Below, piece after piece: positions 33,751 through 42,900 of a stretch of 64,000 nucleotides of DNA. The stretch's first letter is position 1; every line of letters begins with the position of its first letter. A program made the position numbers and the translations under genes. The notes beneath the pieces were generated by a model that saw only the letters and a program-made list of their open reading frames with translations, did not search any database and was not told the origin of the DNA. The DNA comes from JAAYBF01 sp963716445 (GTDB lineage: Bacteria > Actinomycetota > Thermoleophilia > Solirubrobacterales > Thermoleophilaceae), in NCBI GenBank assembly GCA_963716445.1, contig OY970313.1:868001-932000 (forward strand), read 5' to 3'.

Positions 33751-34062
33751 ATGTCCGAGATCGACCTGACGACAGACGACGTCCGCGAGGCGCTCGAGAA
33801 CGTGATCGACCCCGAGCTGGGCCTCGACTTCGTCGAGCTGGGCCTCGTCTACGACATCGCGATCGACGACGCCGGCGAGGTCACCGTCACCTTCACCCTC
33901 ACGACCCCCGGCTGCCCGATCGGCCCTCAGGTCAGCGAGCAGATGGAGGAGTTCGTCGGCGACCTGCCGGGCGTGACCAAGGTCCACCCGAAGCTCGTCT
34001 TCACGCCGGCCTGGACCCCGGACCTGATGTCCGAGGACGCGAAGTTCGCCCTTGGGTATTGA
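33751..34062 (+). CDS. MIP18/DUF59 metal-sulfur cluster assembly factor
   Basis: Protein of 103 residues with the family core VREALENVIDPELGLDFVELGLVYDI and TLTTPGCPIGPQV, where the cysteine is the conserved one. Homologues (SufT, PaaD) help mature Fe-S proteins. The suf operon lies 20 kb away. The last 62 bases overlap the converging phosphoesterase gene. Confidence 0.88.
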   Translation: MSEIDLTTDDVREALENVIDPELGLDFVELGLVYDIAIDDAGEVTVTFTLTTPGCPIGPQVSEQMEEFVGDLPGVTKVHPKLVFTPAWTPDLMSEDAKFALGY

Positions 34063-34828
34063 GCTCTGTCAGTGCGCCGTCCGGTCGACGGACGGACAGC
34101 TCGAAGAGCCAGAAGTCCTGCTCCAGCACGGGCACCGAGACGTTGTGGACCGGGACGCCCTCGATCGAGCCGCTGAACGTGCCGGCGTGAGCGTGGCCGT
34201 GGACCACGAGGTCGGGCTCGTGCTCGCGGATCGGGTCGCCGAGCCGCGAGCTGCCGAGCATCGTGAAGATGCCCTCGGGCTCTCCGGCGAGCGTCTCGGC
34301 GATCGGCGCGTAGTGCATCACCACCAGCCGCAGCGGGCAGTGCGCCACGGCGGCCAGGCCCCGGTTCAGGGCCTCCACCTCGCGCGAGGTCTCGGCGTAC
34401 ACCTCGCGTAGCAGCGGCTCGCCGAAGTCCGGCAGGTGCGAGCCGTGGAAGCCGCCGACGAACCCCTTGACGCCGACCACGCCGACCTCGATCCCGTCGA
34501 CCTGGTGGATCGCGAAGTCGCGGTCGAGGATCCGGATGCCCGCCGCGCTCAGCTCGGCGGTCACCGCCGCCGTCTCGCCGGCGTGGTGGTCGTGGTTCCC
34601 GAGCACGGCGTAGACGGGCACCTCGCACGTCGTGCAGGCGTCGGCGAGCAGCCTCGCCTGGGCGGCCTCGCCGTGGGTCGTGAGGTCGCCGGCGAGCAGG
34701 ATCAGGTCGGCGTCCTCGCCGACCGCGGCGAATGCCTCGGCGATCCGCTCGCGGTTGGCCTCCCGGACGTGCAGGTCGCCGGCCGCGGCGATGCGGATCG
34801 CGCGCGGGCTGTCGCGCTCGGCGGCCAC
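34001..34828 (-). CDS. metallophosphoesterase
   Basis: Protein of 275 residues with AAAGDLHVRE, LLAGDLTTHG, VLGNHDHH, VMHYAPI and VHGHAHAG, the metal-binding motifs of calcineurin-like phosphoesterases (Icc/YfcE-like). The substrate is unknown. GTG 34828 is used, with TATCTC six bases upstream. The 3' end overlaps the MIP18 gene by 62 bases; the overlapped C-terminal tail (residues about 255-275) is low-complexity, so the tail may be a late extension. Confidence 0.83.
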   Translation of the reverse strand: MAAERDSPRAIRIAAAGDLHVREANRERIAEAFAAVGEDADLILLAGDLTTHGEAAQARLLADACTTCEVPVYAVLGNHDHHAGETAAVTAELSAAGIRILDRDFAIHQVDGIEVGVVGVKGFVGGFHGSHLPDFGEPLLREVYAETSREVEALNRGLAAVAHCPLRLVVMHYAPIAETLAGEPEGIFTMLGSSRLGDPIREHEPDLVVHGHAHAGTFSGSIEGVPVHNVSVPVLEQDFWLFELSVRRPDGALTELNTQGRTSRPRTSGPGSRPA

Positions 34829-34890
34829 TCGCCCGAGATACCCACGGCGTGCCGCTTCAGAACCCCGACGGCGGGGTAATCGTCACGGCG

Positions 34891-35454
34891 ATGTCCGAGC
34901 ACTCCTTCGACGAGATCGTCGACACGATGAAGCGGTCGATCGCCGCCTTCAAGGAGGCCGAGATCCCGTTCCTGCTGGCCGGCAGCCTCGCCGTCTGGGC
35001 TCAGGGCGGGCCGGAGAAGCGCAGGGACCTCGACTTCGTCGTCAAGCGCGAGGACGCCGAGCGCGCCGTCCAGGCGCTCGAGTCGATCGGGATGCGCCCG
35101 GAGCGGCCGCCCGAGGAGTGGCTGCTCAAGGCCTGGGACGGCGACATCTGCGTCGACGTGATCTACGAGCCGCTCAACCTCCCGGTCGACGACCAGGTGC
35201 TCGCCCGCGGCCGCGAGCTCAACGTCCTCGCGATGACCGTGCCGGTGATGGCGCTCGAGGACGTCCTCTACTCGAAGCTGCTCGCCCTCAACGAGCACTA
35301 CACCGACTACACCGGCCTGATCGGCCTGGCTCGCGCCGTCCGCGAGCAGGTGGACTGGGACGAGCTCCGCGCGCGCACGGACGATTCCCCCTTCGCCCGC
35401 GCGTACTTCGTCATGCTCGAGGGCCTCGACGTGCTCCAGCCGGCCGGCGCCTGA
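34891..35454 (+). CDS. nucleotidyltransferase-fold protein
   Basis: Protein of 187 residues. The polymerase-beta-like core is seen as FLLAGSLAVWAQGGPEKRRDLDFVVK (GS then D-x-D) with a later acidic residue in CVDVIYEPL. This resembles small MNT/AbiEii-like or aminoglycoside-type transferases. No HEPN or AbiEi partner gene is adjacent, so a toxin-antitoxin role is not supported. GGTAAT lies about 10 bases before ATG. Confidence 0.75.
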   Translation: MSEHSFDEIVDTMKRSIAAFKEAEIPFLLAGSLAVWAQGGPEKRRDLDFVVKREDAERAVQALESIGMRPERPPEEWLLKAWDGDICVDVIYEPLNLPVDDQVLARGRELNVLAMTVPVMALEDVLYSKLLALNEHYTDYTGLIGLARAVREQVDWDELRARTDDSPFARAYFVMLEGLDVLQPAGA

Positions 35455-35513
35455 CCGGCCAGCCGCGCCGCTGGAGGTCCGAGCTCCCTCCGGAGTGGGC
35501 CCTCCTCCGACCT

Positions 35514-35559
35514 CGAGTGGAAGATTCGACGGCCTCTGGCCCAGTCAAAGTTCCACTCG
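35514..35559. repeat. dispersed palindrome, copy D (solo)
   Basis: CGAGTGGAA ... TTCCACTCG with the central GCCCAGTCAA segment retained. It lies in a 171-base gap without the inverted-repeat ends seen around copies A-C. Stem symmetry outside the 9-base arms is lost. Confidence 0.8.
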
Positions 35560-35625
35560 TTCGCGGAAGGGGTTCGGTGCGGTGGTTCGTGGAAGGTGTT
35601 CGGCGACGGTCGCCATACTCGCGGC

Positions 35626-36396
35626 GTGGCGCGGCTCGACCTGATCGTCGACTCCTCGACGTCGGACCCACTCCTCGACGCGGCGATCTCGCGCGCGGTG
35701 ATGCTGCGCGTGGCGGCGGGCGAGCTGCCCGAGACGCTGCGCATCTCGCGGCCCGGCCCGAGCGTCGCGTTCGGCAAGCGGGACGTGATCGCGCCGGGCT
35801 ATGCGGAGGCCGTCGCGGCGGCGCGCGGCGCCGGCTACGAGGCGACCGAGCGGCTCGCCGGTGGCCACGCGGCCGTCTTCCACGAGGACACGATCCACTT
35901 CGGCCACTCGGTCCGCGACCCCGACCCGCGCAGCGGCGTGACCGCCCGCTTCGAGCAGACAGCCGGCGTGGTCGCCCGCGCATTCCGGAGCCTGGGCGTC
36001 GATGCGCACGTCGGCGAGATCGAAGGCGAGTACTGCCCCGGCGCGCACAGCGTCAACGCTCGCCACCGGACGAAGCTGATGGGGGTCGGCCAGCGCGTCG
36101 TCCGCGACGGGGCGCACGTCGGCGGGGTCGTCGTCGTCGACGGCGCCGAGCGCATCCGAGACGTCCTGGTGCCGGTCTATGCCGCGCTCGGCCTCGACTG
36201 GCGGCCGGAGGTCACGGGCAGCCTCGCCGACGAGCGTGCGGACGTCACCTGGGATCGGGTCAGCGAAGCGCTGGAGTCCGAGTACGCCTCGGATCACGAG
36301 CTCGCGCCGGCCGAGCTCGACTCGGCGACGCTGGCCCTGGCCGAGCGCCTCGCGCCGGAGCACCTGAGCGCTCCGGCCGGCGGCGCTCCGGCTTAG
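35626..36396 (+). CDS. lipoate-protein ligase / octanoyltransferase family protein
   Basis: Protein of 256 residues in the BPL/LplA/LipB fold: LLDAAISRAVMLRVAAG, LRISRPGPSVAFGKRD, ERLAGGHAAVFHEDTIHFGH (GG-H region) and the lysine in HRTKLMGVGQRV. It probably transfers lipoate or octanoate to carrier proteins, LplA- or LipM-like. The order EYCPGAHSVNARHRTKL keeps a cysteine as in LipM/LipL, but I cannot choose between them. GTG 35626 is set by CATACT six bases upstream. The stop overlaps the converging gene by four bases. Confidence 0.78.
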   Translation: MARLDLIVDSSTSDPLLDAAISRAVMLRVAAGELPETLRISRPGPSVAFGKRDVIAPGYAEAVAAARGAGYEATERLAGGHAAVFHEDTIHFGHSVRDPDPRSGVTARFEQTAGVVARAFRSLGVDAHVGEIEGEYCPGAHSVNARHRTKLMGVGQRVVRDGAHVGGVVVVDGAERIRDVLVPVYAALGLDWRPEVTGSLADERADVTWDRVSEALESEYASDHELAPAELDSATLALAERLAPEHLSAPAGGAPA

Positions 36397-37982
36397 TCGC
36401 CGTCGATCAGCCGCGGCCGCTGCGCCTTGCCGCGCATCGCCGGCCGCTTCGCGGCCTTGCCGCCGCCGTTGGTCGCGGCCTTCGCCGATGCGCTCGCCTT
36501 CTTGGCCTTCGGCTTCGCGGTCCGCTTCGGCGTCGAGCTGGCGGCCTTGCGCTTCGCCGGTCCGGCCCGGCCCGCCGAGCGCTTGCGCGGCCGCTTCGCC
36601 GCCGTCAGCAGTTCGTCGAGCGAATCCTCGAAGAAGCCGGCCATGCGCTCGAGGTCCGGCACCGCGTCGTAGTCGCCCAGCAGCCCGAAGTCGAGCTTGC
36701 CGTTGTAGCTCATCGCGGCGATCGCGAGCGCGTGGTTCTCGGGCAGGAACGCCACCGGCACGATCTCGCGCATCTCGCGGCCCATCATGTAGAGCGGGAA
36801 CTGCGGGCCCGGGACGTTGGTGACGATCAGGTTGAAGAGCCGCGTCGAGAAGTTGATCCGCGACGCCTGGGCGAGCAGGGTCGGCGGCGCGAAGTCCTCG
36901 AGCCCCGAGATCACCTCGGCGCCGAGCGCCTGCTTGGACTCCTTGACGCCCTTCATCGACTCGCGCACGATCCGCAGCCGCTCGACCGGGTCCTTGGCGT
37001 AGACCGGCAGCGGTCCGCGCAGCGCCGCGATCCGGTTGCCGAGCGCGTGGTGCTCGTCCTTGGCGCGGATCGAGACCGGCACGAGGCCGCGCAGCTCGAG
37101 CCCCTCGGTGCGCACGCCGCGCGAGCGCAGCCAGCGCCCGAGCCCGCCGGCGACGACGGCCAGGAAGGCGTCGTTGACCGTGCCGCCGAGGCCGTCCTTG
37201 ACCGCCTTGAAGTCGGCCAGCTCGCACTGCAGCCAGAAGATCCGCCGGTGCGGGCCGATCGGCACGTTGAGCGGGACGTCCGGCGCCGGGTTGAGCCCCG
37301 CCCAGGCGATCTCGCCGACGCCCTCGATCGCCTCGCGCGCGAGCTCCAGCGTCGCGCCGGGATCGCGCACGACCTTCGCCGCCTCGCCGGCGAGGCGGCT
37401 CGGCGTGCGGACGATCGCCTTGATGCCCTCTGCCACCAGCTCCGCCTGCGATGGCTCCTGCTCTGGGACCCAGCGATCGTCGTCGTCGCGCGGCGGGGGC
37501 GTCGGCGCCATGTCGAACAGCACGGTCGCGATGTCGACGCCCGAGACGCCGTCGACGAGCGCGTGGTGGGTCTTCGAGACGAGCGCGAAGCCGCCGTCGG
37601 CGAGCCCCTGGACGAGCCAGATCTCCCACAGCGGCTTCGAGCGGTCGAGTCTCTGCGAGAAGATCCGCCCGGCGAGGCCGCGCAGCTGCTCCATCGAGCC
37701 GGGCGACGGCAGGGCGGTGTGCCTGACGTGGTAGTCGATGTTGAAGCGCGGGTCGTCGACCCAGAACGGGCGGCCCATCTCGAAGCGCGGGAACGCCAGC
37801 TTCTGGCGGTAGCGCGGCACGAGGTGCAGGCGCGACTCGATGTGCTGGGCGAACTGCTCGCGCGAGGGGGGCGGGCCGTCCATCAGCACGATCCCGCCGA
37901 CGTGCATGTGCGCCGCGCGCCGCTCCTGATGCAGGAACGAGGCGTCGATCGCACTGAGCCGATCTCGGTGACTTTGCGCCAT
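36393..37982 (-). CDS. wax ester synthase / diacylglycerol acyltransferase
   Basis: WS/DGAT-family acyltransferase of 529 residues, which makes storage triacylglycerol or wax ester from acyl-CoA. The active motif HHxxxDG is at 139-145 (HHALVDG). Other family motifs are SAIDASFL near the N terminus and NLIVTNVPGPQFPLYMMG. The last 65 residues are an unusual Lys/Ala-rich tail (KRPRKRSAGRAGPAKRKAAS) that could bind lipid surfaces or nucleic acid. TAGGCT lies seven bases before ATG. Diverges from the M28 peptidase with 29 bases between starts. Confidence 0.92.
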   Translation of the reverse strand: MAQSHRDRLSAIDASFLHQERRAAHMHVGGIVLMDGPPPSREQFAQHIESRLHLVPRYRQKLAFPRFEMGRPFWVDDPRFNIDYHVRHTALPSPGSMEQLRGLAGRIFSQRLDRSKPLWEIWLVQGLADGGFALVSKTHHALVDGVSGVDIATVLFDMAPTPPPRDDDDRWVPEQEPSQAELVAEGIKAIVRTPSRLAGEAAKVVRDPGATLELAREAIEGVGEIAWAGLNPAPDVPLNVPIGPHRRIFWLQCELADFKAVKDGLGGTVNDAFLAVVAGGLGRWLRSRGVRTEGLELRGLVPVSIRAKDEHHALGNRIAALRGPLPVYAKDPVERLRIVRESMKGVKESKQALGAEVISGLEDFAPPTLLAQASRINFSTRLFNLIVTNVPGPQFPLYMMGREMREIVPVAFLPENHALAIAAMSYNGKLDFGLLGDYDAVPDLERMAGFFEDSLDELLTAAKRPRKRSAGRAGPAKRKAASSTPKRTAKPKAKKASASAKAATNGGGKAAKRPAMRGKAQRPRLIDGD

Positions 37983-37989
37983 CGCTTGC

Positions 37990-38004
37990 AGCCTACGACA
38001 GAAT
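37990..38004. promoter_or_regulatory. divergent leaderless promoters of WS/DGAT and M28 peptidase
   Basis: TAGGCT (minus, 37990-37995) is seven bases from the WS/DGAT ATG and CAGAAT (plus, 37999-38004) is seven bases from the peptidase ATG, within a 29-base gap that has no room for leaders. Confidence 0.55.
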
Positions 38005-38011
38005 CACGCGA

Positions 38012-38908
38012 ATGCGACCGCAGTTACGTCTTCGCGCCGGCCTGGTCACGATCGCCGCGCTGATCGCGTGCGGCCTGCCCTCGGCCGGCTGCGGCGACGG
38101 GGGCGAGCAGGCGTCGGCGGCCGAAAGGGTGCCGCGCCCCACGGTCGACCGCTTCGACGAGCGCGCCGCCTACCGCCTCGTCCGCAGCCAGGTCGCGCTC
38201 GGACCCCGCCCGGCCGGATCGAAGCGGTCGCGCGTGCTCGCCGAGCGCCTGCGCCGCGCCCTGCCCGAGGGTCGCTTCCAGCCGGTCGGCGGAGGGCTGC
38301 GCAACGTCGCCGGCCGCGTGCCGGGCAGCGAGCCCTCGCGGACGGTGGTCGTCGGCGCCCACTACGACACCAAGGACATCCCCGGCTTCGTCGGCGCCGT
38401 CGACGGCGCGTCCGGCACGGCGGTCGTGACGGAGCTGGCGCGCACGCTGAAGCCGCGCCAGCTCGAGCCGACCGTCGTCTTCCTGCTCTTCGACGGCGAG
38501 GAGTCCCCGGCCGGCACGCCCGACTCCGGGTTCGAGCGCTACGGCATCCGCGGCAGCAAGGCCGTCGCAGCGCGCTACCGCGACGCCGAGGCGATGATCC
38601 TGCTCGATTTCGTTGGCGAGCGGAACCTGCGCATCCCGCGCGAGCGGTTCTCCAACGTCGGGCTGTGGGAGCGGCTGCGCACGGCGGCGCGCGCGGTCGG
38701 CGTGGGCCCGGTCTTCCCGGACCGCACCCTGGGCGCCGGCGTGTCCGACGATCACGTCCCGTTCATCCGCCAGGGCGTGCCGTCGATCGACCTGATCGAC
38801 TTCGACTTCCCTTGCTGGCACAGGCGCTGCGACGATCTGTCGCGGGTGTCGGCGCGCAGCCTCGACGCGAGCGGCGAGGCCGTGCTCGAGCTGCTACGTA
38901 GACTCTGA
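38012..38908 (+). CDS. M28-family zinc peptidase, lipoprotein
   Basis: Protein of 298 residues with a signal peptide ending in lipobox LPSAGC (Cys27), so likely surface anchored. Zinc-ligand motifs are VVGAHYDTKDIPG, the aspartate in VGAVDGASGTAV, LLFDGEESP, ILLDFVGE and DDHVPF. The layout, including DFDFPCWHRRCDDL near the end, is close to glutaminyl-peptide cyclotransferase-like M28 enzymes. The two C-terminal cysteines could form a disulfide. ispH follows after four bases. Confidence 0.87.
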   Translation: MRPQLRLRAGLVTIAALIACGLPSAGCGDGGEQASAAERVPRPTVDRFDERAAYRLVRSQVALGPRPAGSKRSRVLAERLRRALPEGRFQPVGGGLRNVAGRVPGSEPSRTVVVGAHYDTKDIPGFVGAVDGASGTAVVTELARTLKPRQLEPTVVFLLFDGEESPAGTPDSGFERYGIRGSKAVAARYRDAEAMILLDFVGERNLRIPRERFSNVGLWERLRTAARAVGVGPVFPDRTLGAGVSDDHVPFIRQGVPSIDLIDFDFPCWHRRCDDLSRVSARSLDASGEAVLELLRRL

Positions 38909-38912
38909 CGCG

Positions 38913-39869
38913 ATGGCCTACGCCCCCGAGAAGCTGCTGCTCGCAGCGCCGCGCGGCTACTGCGCCGGCGTCGACCGCGCCGTGCAGACGGTCGAGCGCG
39001 CGCTCGAGCTCTACGGGCCGCCGGTCTACGTGCGCAAGGAGATCGTCCACAACAAGCACGTCGTCGAGCAGCTGCGCGAGCGCGGCGCGATCTTCGTCGA
39101 CCAGGAGAGCGAGGTTCCGGAGGGCCAGACCGTCGTCTTCTCCGCCCACGGCGTCGCCCCGAGCGTGCACGCCAACGCCGGCGCGCGCGGCCTGAAGACG
39201 ATCGACGCGACCTGCCCGCTGGTCACCAAGGTCCACGTCGAGGCGAAGAAGTTCGCCGCCGAGGGGTACACGATCGTCCTGGTCGGCCACGCCGGCCACG
39301 AGGAGGTCGAGGGCACGATGGGGGAGGCGCCCGACCACATCGTCCTGATCGAGACCGAGGCCGACGTCGAGGCGCTCGAGGTCGAGGACCCGGACCGCGT
39401 CGCCTTCATCTCGCAGACCACGCTGTCGGTCGACGAGACGCGCGCGATCATCGCCAAGCTGCGCGAGAAGTTCCCGAACATCACCGGTCCGCGCACCGAC
39501 GACATCTGCTACGCGACGACCAACCGCCAGCTCGCGGTCCGCCAGATGGCCGGCGAGTGCGACCTCGTGCTGGTGATCGGCTCGCGCAACTCGTCGAACT
39601 CGAACCGCCTGGTCGAGGTGGCGCGCGCCCACGGCGCCGAGTCGCACCTGATCGACAACGAGTCGCAGGTGCGCGAGGAGTGGATCGAGGGCAAGCGCGT
39701 CGTCGGAATCAGCTCCGGCGCCAGCGCGCCGGAGGAGCTGGTCCAGCGGCTGGTCGGCTTCTTCCGCGATCGCGGCACCGACGACGTCGCGGAGTTCGAG
39801 GTCGTCCAGGAGGACGTCCGCTTCATGCTCCCCAAGGAGATCCGCAAGGCGCTCGCCGCGACCGGCTGA
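38913..39869 (+). CDS. ispH: 4-hydroxy-3-methylbut-2-enyl diphosphate reductase
   Basis: Last enzyme of the MEP isoprenoid pathway, 318 residues, reducing HMBPP to IPP and DMAPP with a 4Fe-4S cluster. The cluster cysteines are Cys17 (PRGYCAGVDRA), Cys101 (DATCPLVTKVH) and Cys199 (DDICYATTNRQ). The HAHG and HVGHE-type motifs appear as SAHGVAP and VGHAGHEEVEGTMGE. TAGACT lies eight bases before ATG inside the end of the peptidase gene, so it may have its own promoter. Confidence 0.97.
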   Translation: MAYAPEKLLLAAPRGYCAGVDRAVQTVERALELYGPPVYVRKEIVHNKHVVEQLRERGAIFVDQESEVPEGQTVVFSAHGVAPSVHANAGARGLKTIDATCPLVTKVHVEAKKFAAEGYTIVLVGHAGHEEVEGTMGEAPDHIVLIETEADVEALEVEDPDRVAFISQTTLSVDETRAIIAKLREKFPNITGPRTDDICYATTNRQLAVRQMAGECDLVLVIGSRNSSNSNRLVEVARAHGAESHLIDNESQVREEWIEGKRVVGISSGASAPEELVQRLVGFFRDRGTDDVAEFEVVQEDVRFMLPKEIRKALAATG

Positions 39870-39879
39870 TCCACCGGCG

Positions 39880-39932
39880 GAGCGGCTCGGCCGCTCGGCG
39901 AAGTGTGAGATTCGCCGCTGGAGGGAAACAAC
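39880..39932 (+). promoter_or_regulatory. upstream control region of first giant secreted gene
   Basis: A GAGCGGC-TCG-GCCGCTC hairpin (39880-39896) is followed by GTGTGAGAT (39903-39911) and GGAAACAAC (39924-39932), which ends nine bases before the ATG. The same series precedes the paralogue at 43093. It may be the ispH terminator plus a promoter. Confidence 0.6.
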
Positions 39933-39941
39933 CTCGCCAGG

Positions 39942-42900
39942 ATGCGAGGCGGGAGATCGATTTCGCGCAGGGCGGTGACGCTCTCGCTGATCCTCATGGG
40001 CGCCCTGCTCGCGCTCGCCCCGGCCGCCCAGGCGGCCTTCGGGATCCAGGAGTTCGTCGCCAAGGTCACCAACGCCGACGAGGACGACCACTACGAGCCC
40101 GCCGGCGGGCATCCGCACTTCGGCATCACCGACTTCACCTTCAACACCGAGGGCGACGGCTCGCCCGACGGCAACGTCGAGGACCTGCGCGTCGACCCGC
40201 CGCCCGGGCTGGTCTCCAACCCCCAGGCGCTGCCGCAGTGCACCGACGTCCAGCGCCAGACGACCGGCTGTCCGCCGGAGACGCAACTCGGGACCGAGGA
40301 GCTGACCGCCTTCGTCGACGGGATCTTCCTCGACCTCAAGGTGCCCTTCTACAACATGACCTTCGACGAGACGCAGGTCTCGCGCTTCGGGCTCAACCCC
40401 GAGAAGGCCGGGGACGCCATCACGCCGATCCTCCCGACCGAGATCGTGACCGCGCTCGGAGCGATCCATCCCGTCGACATCATCGGCGGCGTCCGCTGGG
40501 AGAGCGACTACGGGGTCTTCTTCACGATCAGCGACACCGCGGAGTCGCCCGAGGTGGTCAAGTCGAAGCTGAAGTTCTTCGCCGTCCCCGCGTCGAGCGC
40601 CCACGACGCCGAGCGCGGGGAGTCCTGCCTGGGCACGCGGAGCCCGAACCCGCTCCTGGCGATCCCCTACCAGTGCGACGGCGGCGGCCAGACGAGCTCG
40701 GCGCCCGCGGTCCCGTTCCTCACCAACCCGACCAGGTGCCTCGAGCAGAAGCTCACGACGCTCCTGACCGTCACCTCGCACGCCGGCGAGACGGTCTCGG
40801 TGCCGTCGTTCACGACGACGCGCGACGACGGCGGCGAGGGGCCGAGCGACTGCGACCAGCTGCCGTTCGACCCGTCGATCGCGCTCACGCCGGACACCGC
40901 CCAGCCGGACAGCCCGACCGGGCCGGTCTTCAACCTGCACGTGCCGACCGACGGCCTGCTGACCCCCGGCGCTCTCTCGACCTCGCACGTCGAGGACGTC
41001 TCGGTCACCCTGCCGCCGGGGATGACGCTCAACCCGTCGGCGGCGAACGGGCTCGAGGCCTGCGCCGACGCGCAACTGGCGCTCGGCACCCGCGATCCGG
41101 TCGCCTGCCCGCCCGCGTCTCACATCGGCACCGTCACCGTGAACACGCCGCTGCTGCCGAACCCGCTCGAGGGCTCGATCTACGTCGGCCAGCCGCAGCC
41201 GGGGAACCAGTACCGCGTCTTCCTGACCGCCGAGGGCCACGGCGTCTCGCTGCGGCTCGAGGGCTCGGCCGTGCCCGATCCCGGCACCGGCCAGCTGACG
41301 GTGACGTTCGCCGACAACCCGCAGCAGGCGTTCGAGGACTTCACGCTCGACGTCAGGGACGGCTCGCGGGCGCCGCTCGCCACGCCGCTGGACTGCGGTC
41401 CGAAGACCGTGACCAGCGTGCTGACCCCGTACTCGGGCACCGCGCCGGTCAATCCGACGAGCGGCTTCGACATCGCGGGCGCGGGCTGTCCGGCGCCCTT
41501 CCTGCCGACGTTCGGAGCCAGCACCGCGAACCCGACCTCGGGCGCCCTCGCGCCGTTCCACGCGAGCATCGCCCGCCCGGACGGCAACCAGTTCCTCTCG
41601 GGGGTGAGCGTCGACACGCCGCCCGGGCTCGGGGCGATGATCTCGCGCGTCGAGCAGTGCCCCGACGCGGCCGCCGCGACCGGGGCCTGCCCCGCGGGGA
41701 GCCTGATCGGCAGCGTCTCGACGCGCTCGGGCGCCGGCCCCGAGCCGTTCGCCCTGTCCGGCCCCGTGTACCTCACCGGGCCCTACAAGGGCGCTCCCTT
41801 CGGGATGGTGGCCGTGATCCGCGCGATCGCCGGTCCGTACGACCTTGGGACGGTCGTCGTCCGCGAGCGGATCCACGTCGATCCCAACGACGCGCACGTG
41901 ACTGTCGTCAGCGATCCGCTGCCCAGGATCCTCGAGGGCGTGCCGATCCGGCTGCGCGACGTCGGCGTCGCGGTCGACCGTCCCGGCTTCATCTACAACC
42001 CGACCTCGTGCGGGGAGAAGCAGGTCGCGAGCACGCTGCACTCGACCCAAGACGCGGCCATCGGACGCACCGCGAGCGTCGCGTTCGGCAACTGCCAGGC
42101 GCTGCCGTTCGCCCCAAAGATGTCGATGCGCCTGACCGGACCCAGGCAGATGGCCTTCGGCAAGCATCCCGGCCTTGCGGTCAGCGTCAGCCAGACCGAC
42201 GGCCAGGCGAGCGTCGGCCGCGCGCGTGTCGAGCTGCCCCTGAGCCTCGCGCTCGATCCGAACAACGCTCAGGCGATCTGCGGCTTCGAGGCCGGCCTGC
42301 GCGCCGACTGCCCAGCCGCGTCGCGGATCGGCACGGCGACGGCGATCTCGCCGGCGCTCAAGCGGTCGCTGACGGGACCGGTCTACTTCGTCCAGGGCAT
42401 CCGCGTCGATCCGAAGACCGGCAACCGGATCAGGACGCTGCCGAGCCTGCTGGTGAAGCTGCACGGCGAGGTCGACATCCATCTTCGCGGGACGACCGAG
42501 GTCGTCAAGCGGCGGCTCGTCAGCACCTTCGACCGCGTCCCCGACGCGCCGGTGTCGCGCTTCGACATGAAGCTCAAGGGCGGCAAGGGCGGCATCCTCG
42601 CGGTCTCCGCGCGCCGCGGCGTCTGCGGTCGCCGCCAGGTCGCCCGCAGCGCCTTCACCGGACACAACGCCAAGCTGGCCGCCTTCCGGGTGACCATGGC
42701 GAAGGCCTGCAAGCCGTCGCGGCTGAAGATCAAGCGCGTGCGCGCGAGCGGCGATCGGCTGATCGTCCGCGGGGCGATCGCCCGGGGCGCCAAGAAGCGG
42801 GTCACGGTCGCCCTGCGCTGCGGCAAGACCCGCGTCGCCAAGCGAGCCAGGCGCATCGGGCCCAACCGCTGGCGTACCGCGCTCGCCCTGCGCGGGCGTT

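Noticed and set aside
34891..35454. Toxin-antitoxin role for the nucleotidyltransferase-fold gene
   Set aside because: No HEPN, AbiEi or other partner gene adjoins it; it stands alone with its own promoter.
34632..38063. Very long + strand frame running through several genes
   Set aside because: Its translation is low-complexity and crosses genes on both strands that have clear motifs (nucleotidyltransferase, ligase, WS/DGAT).
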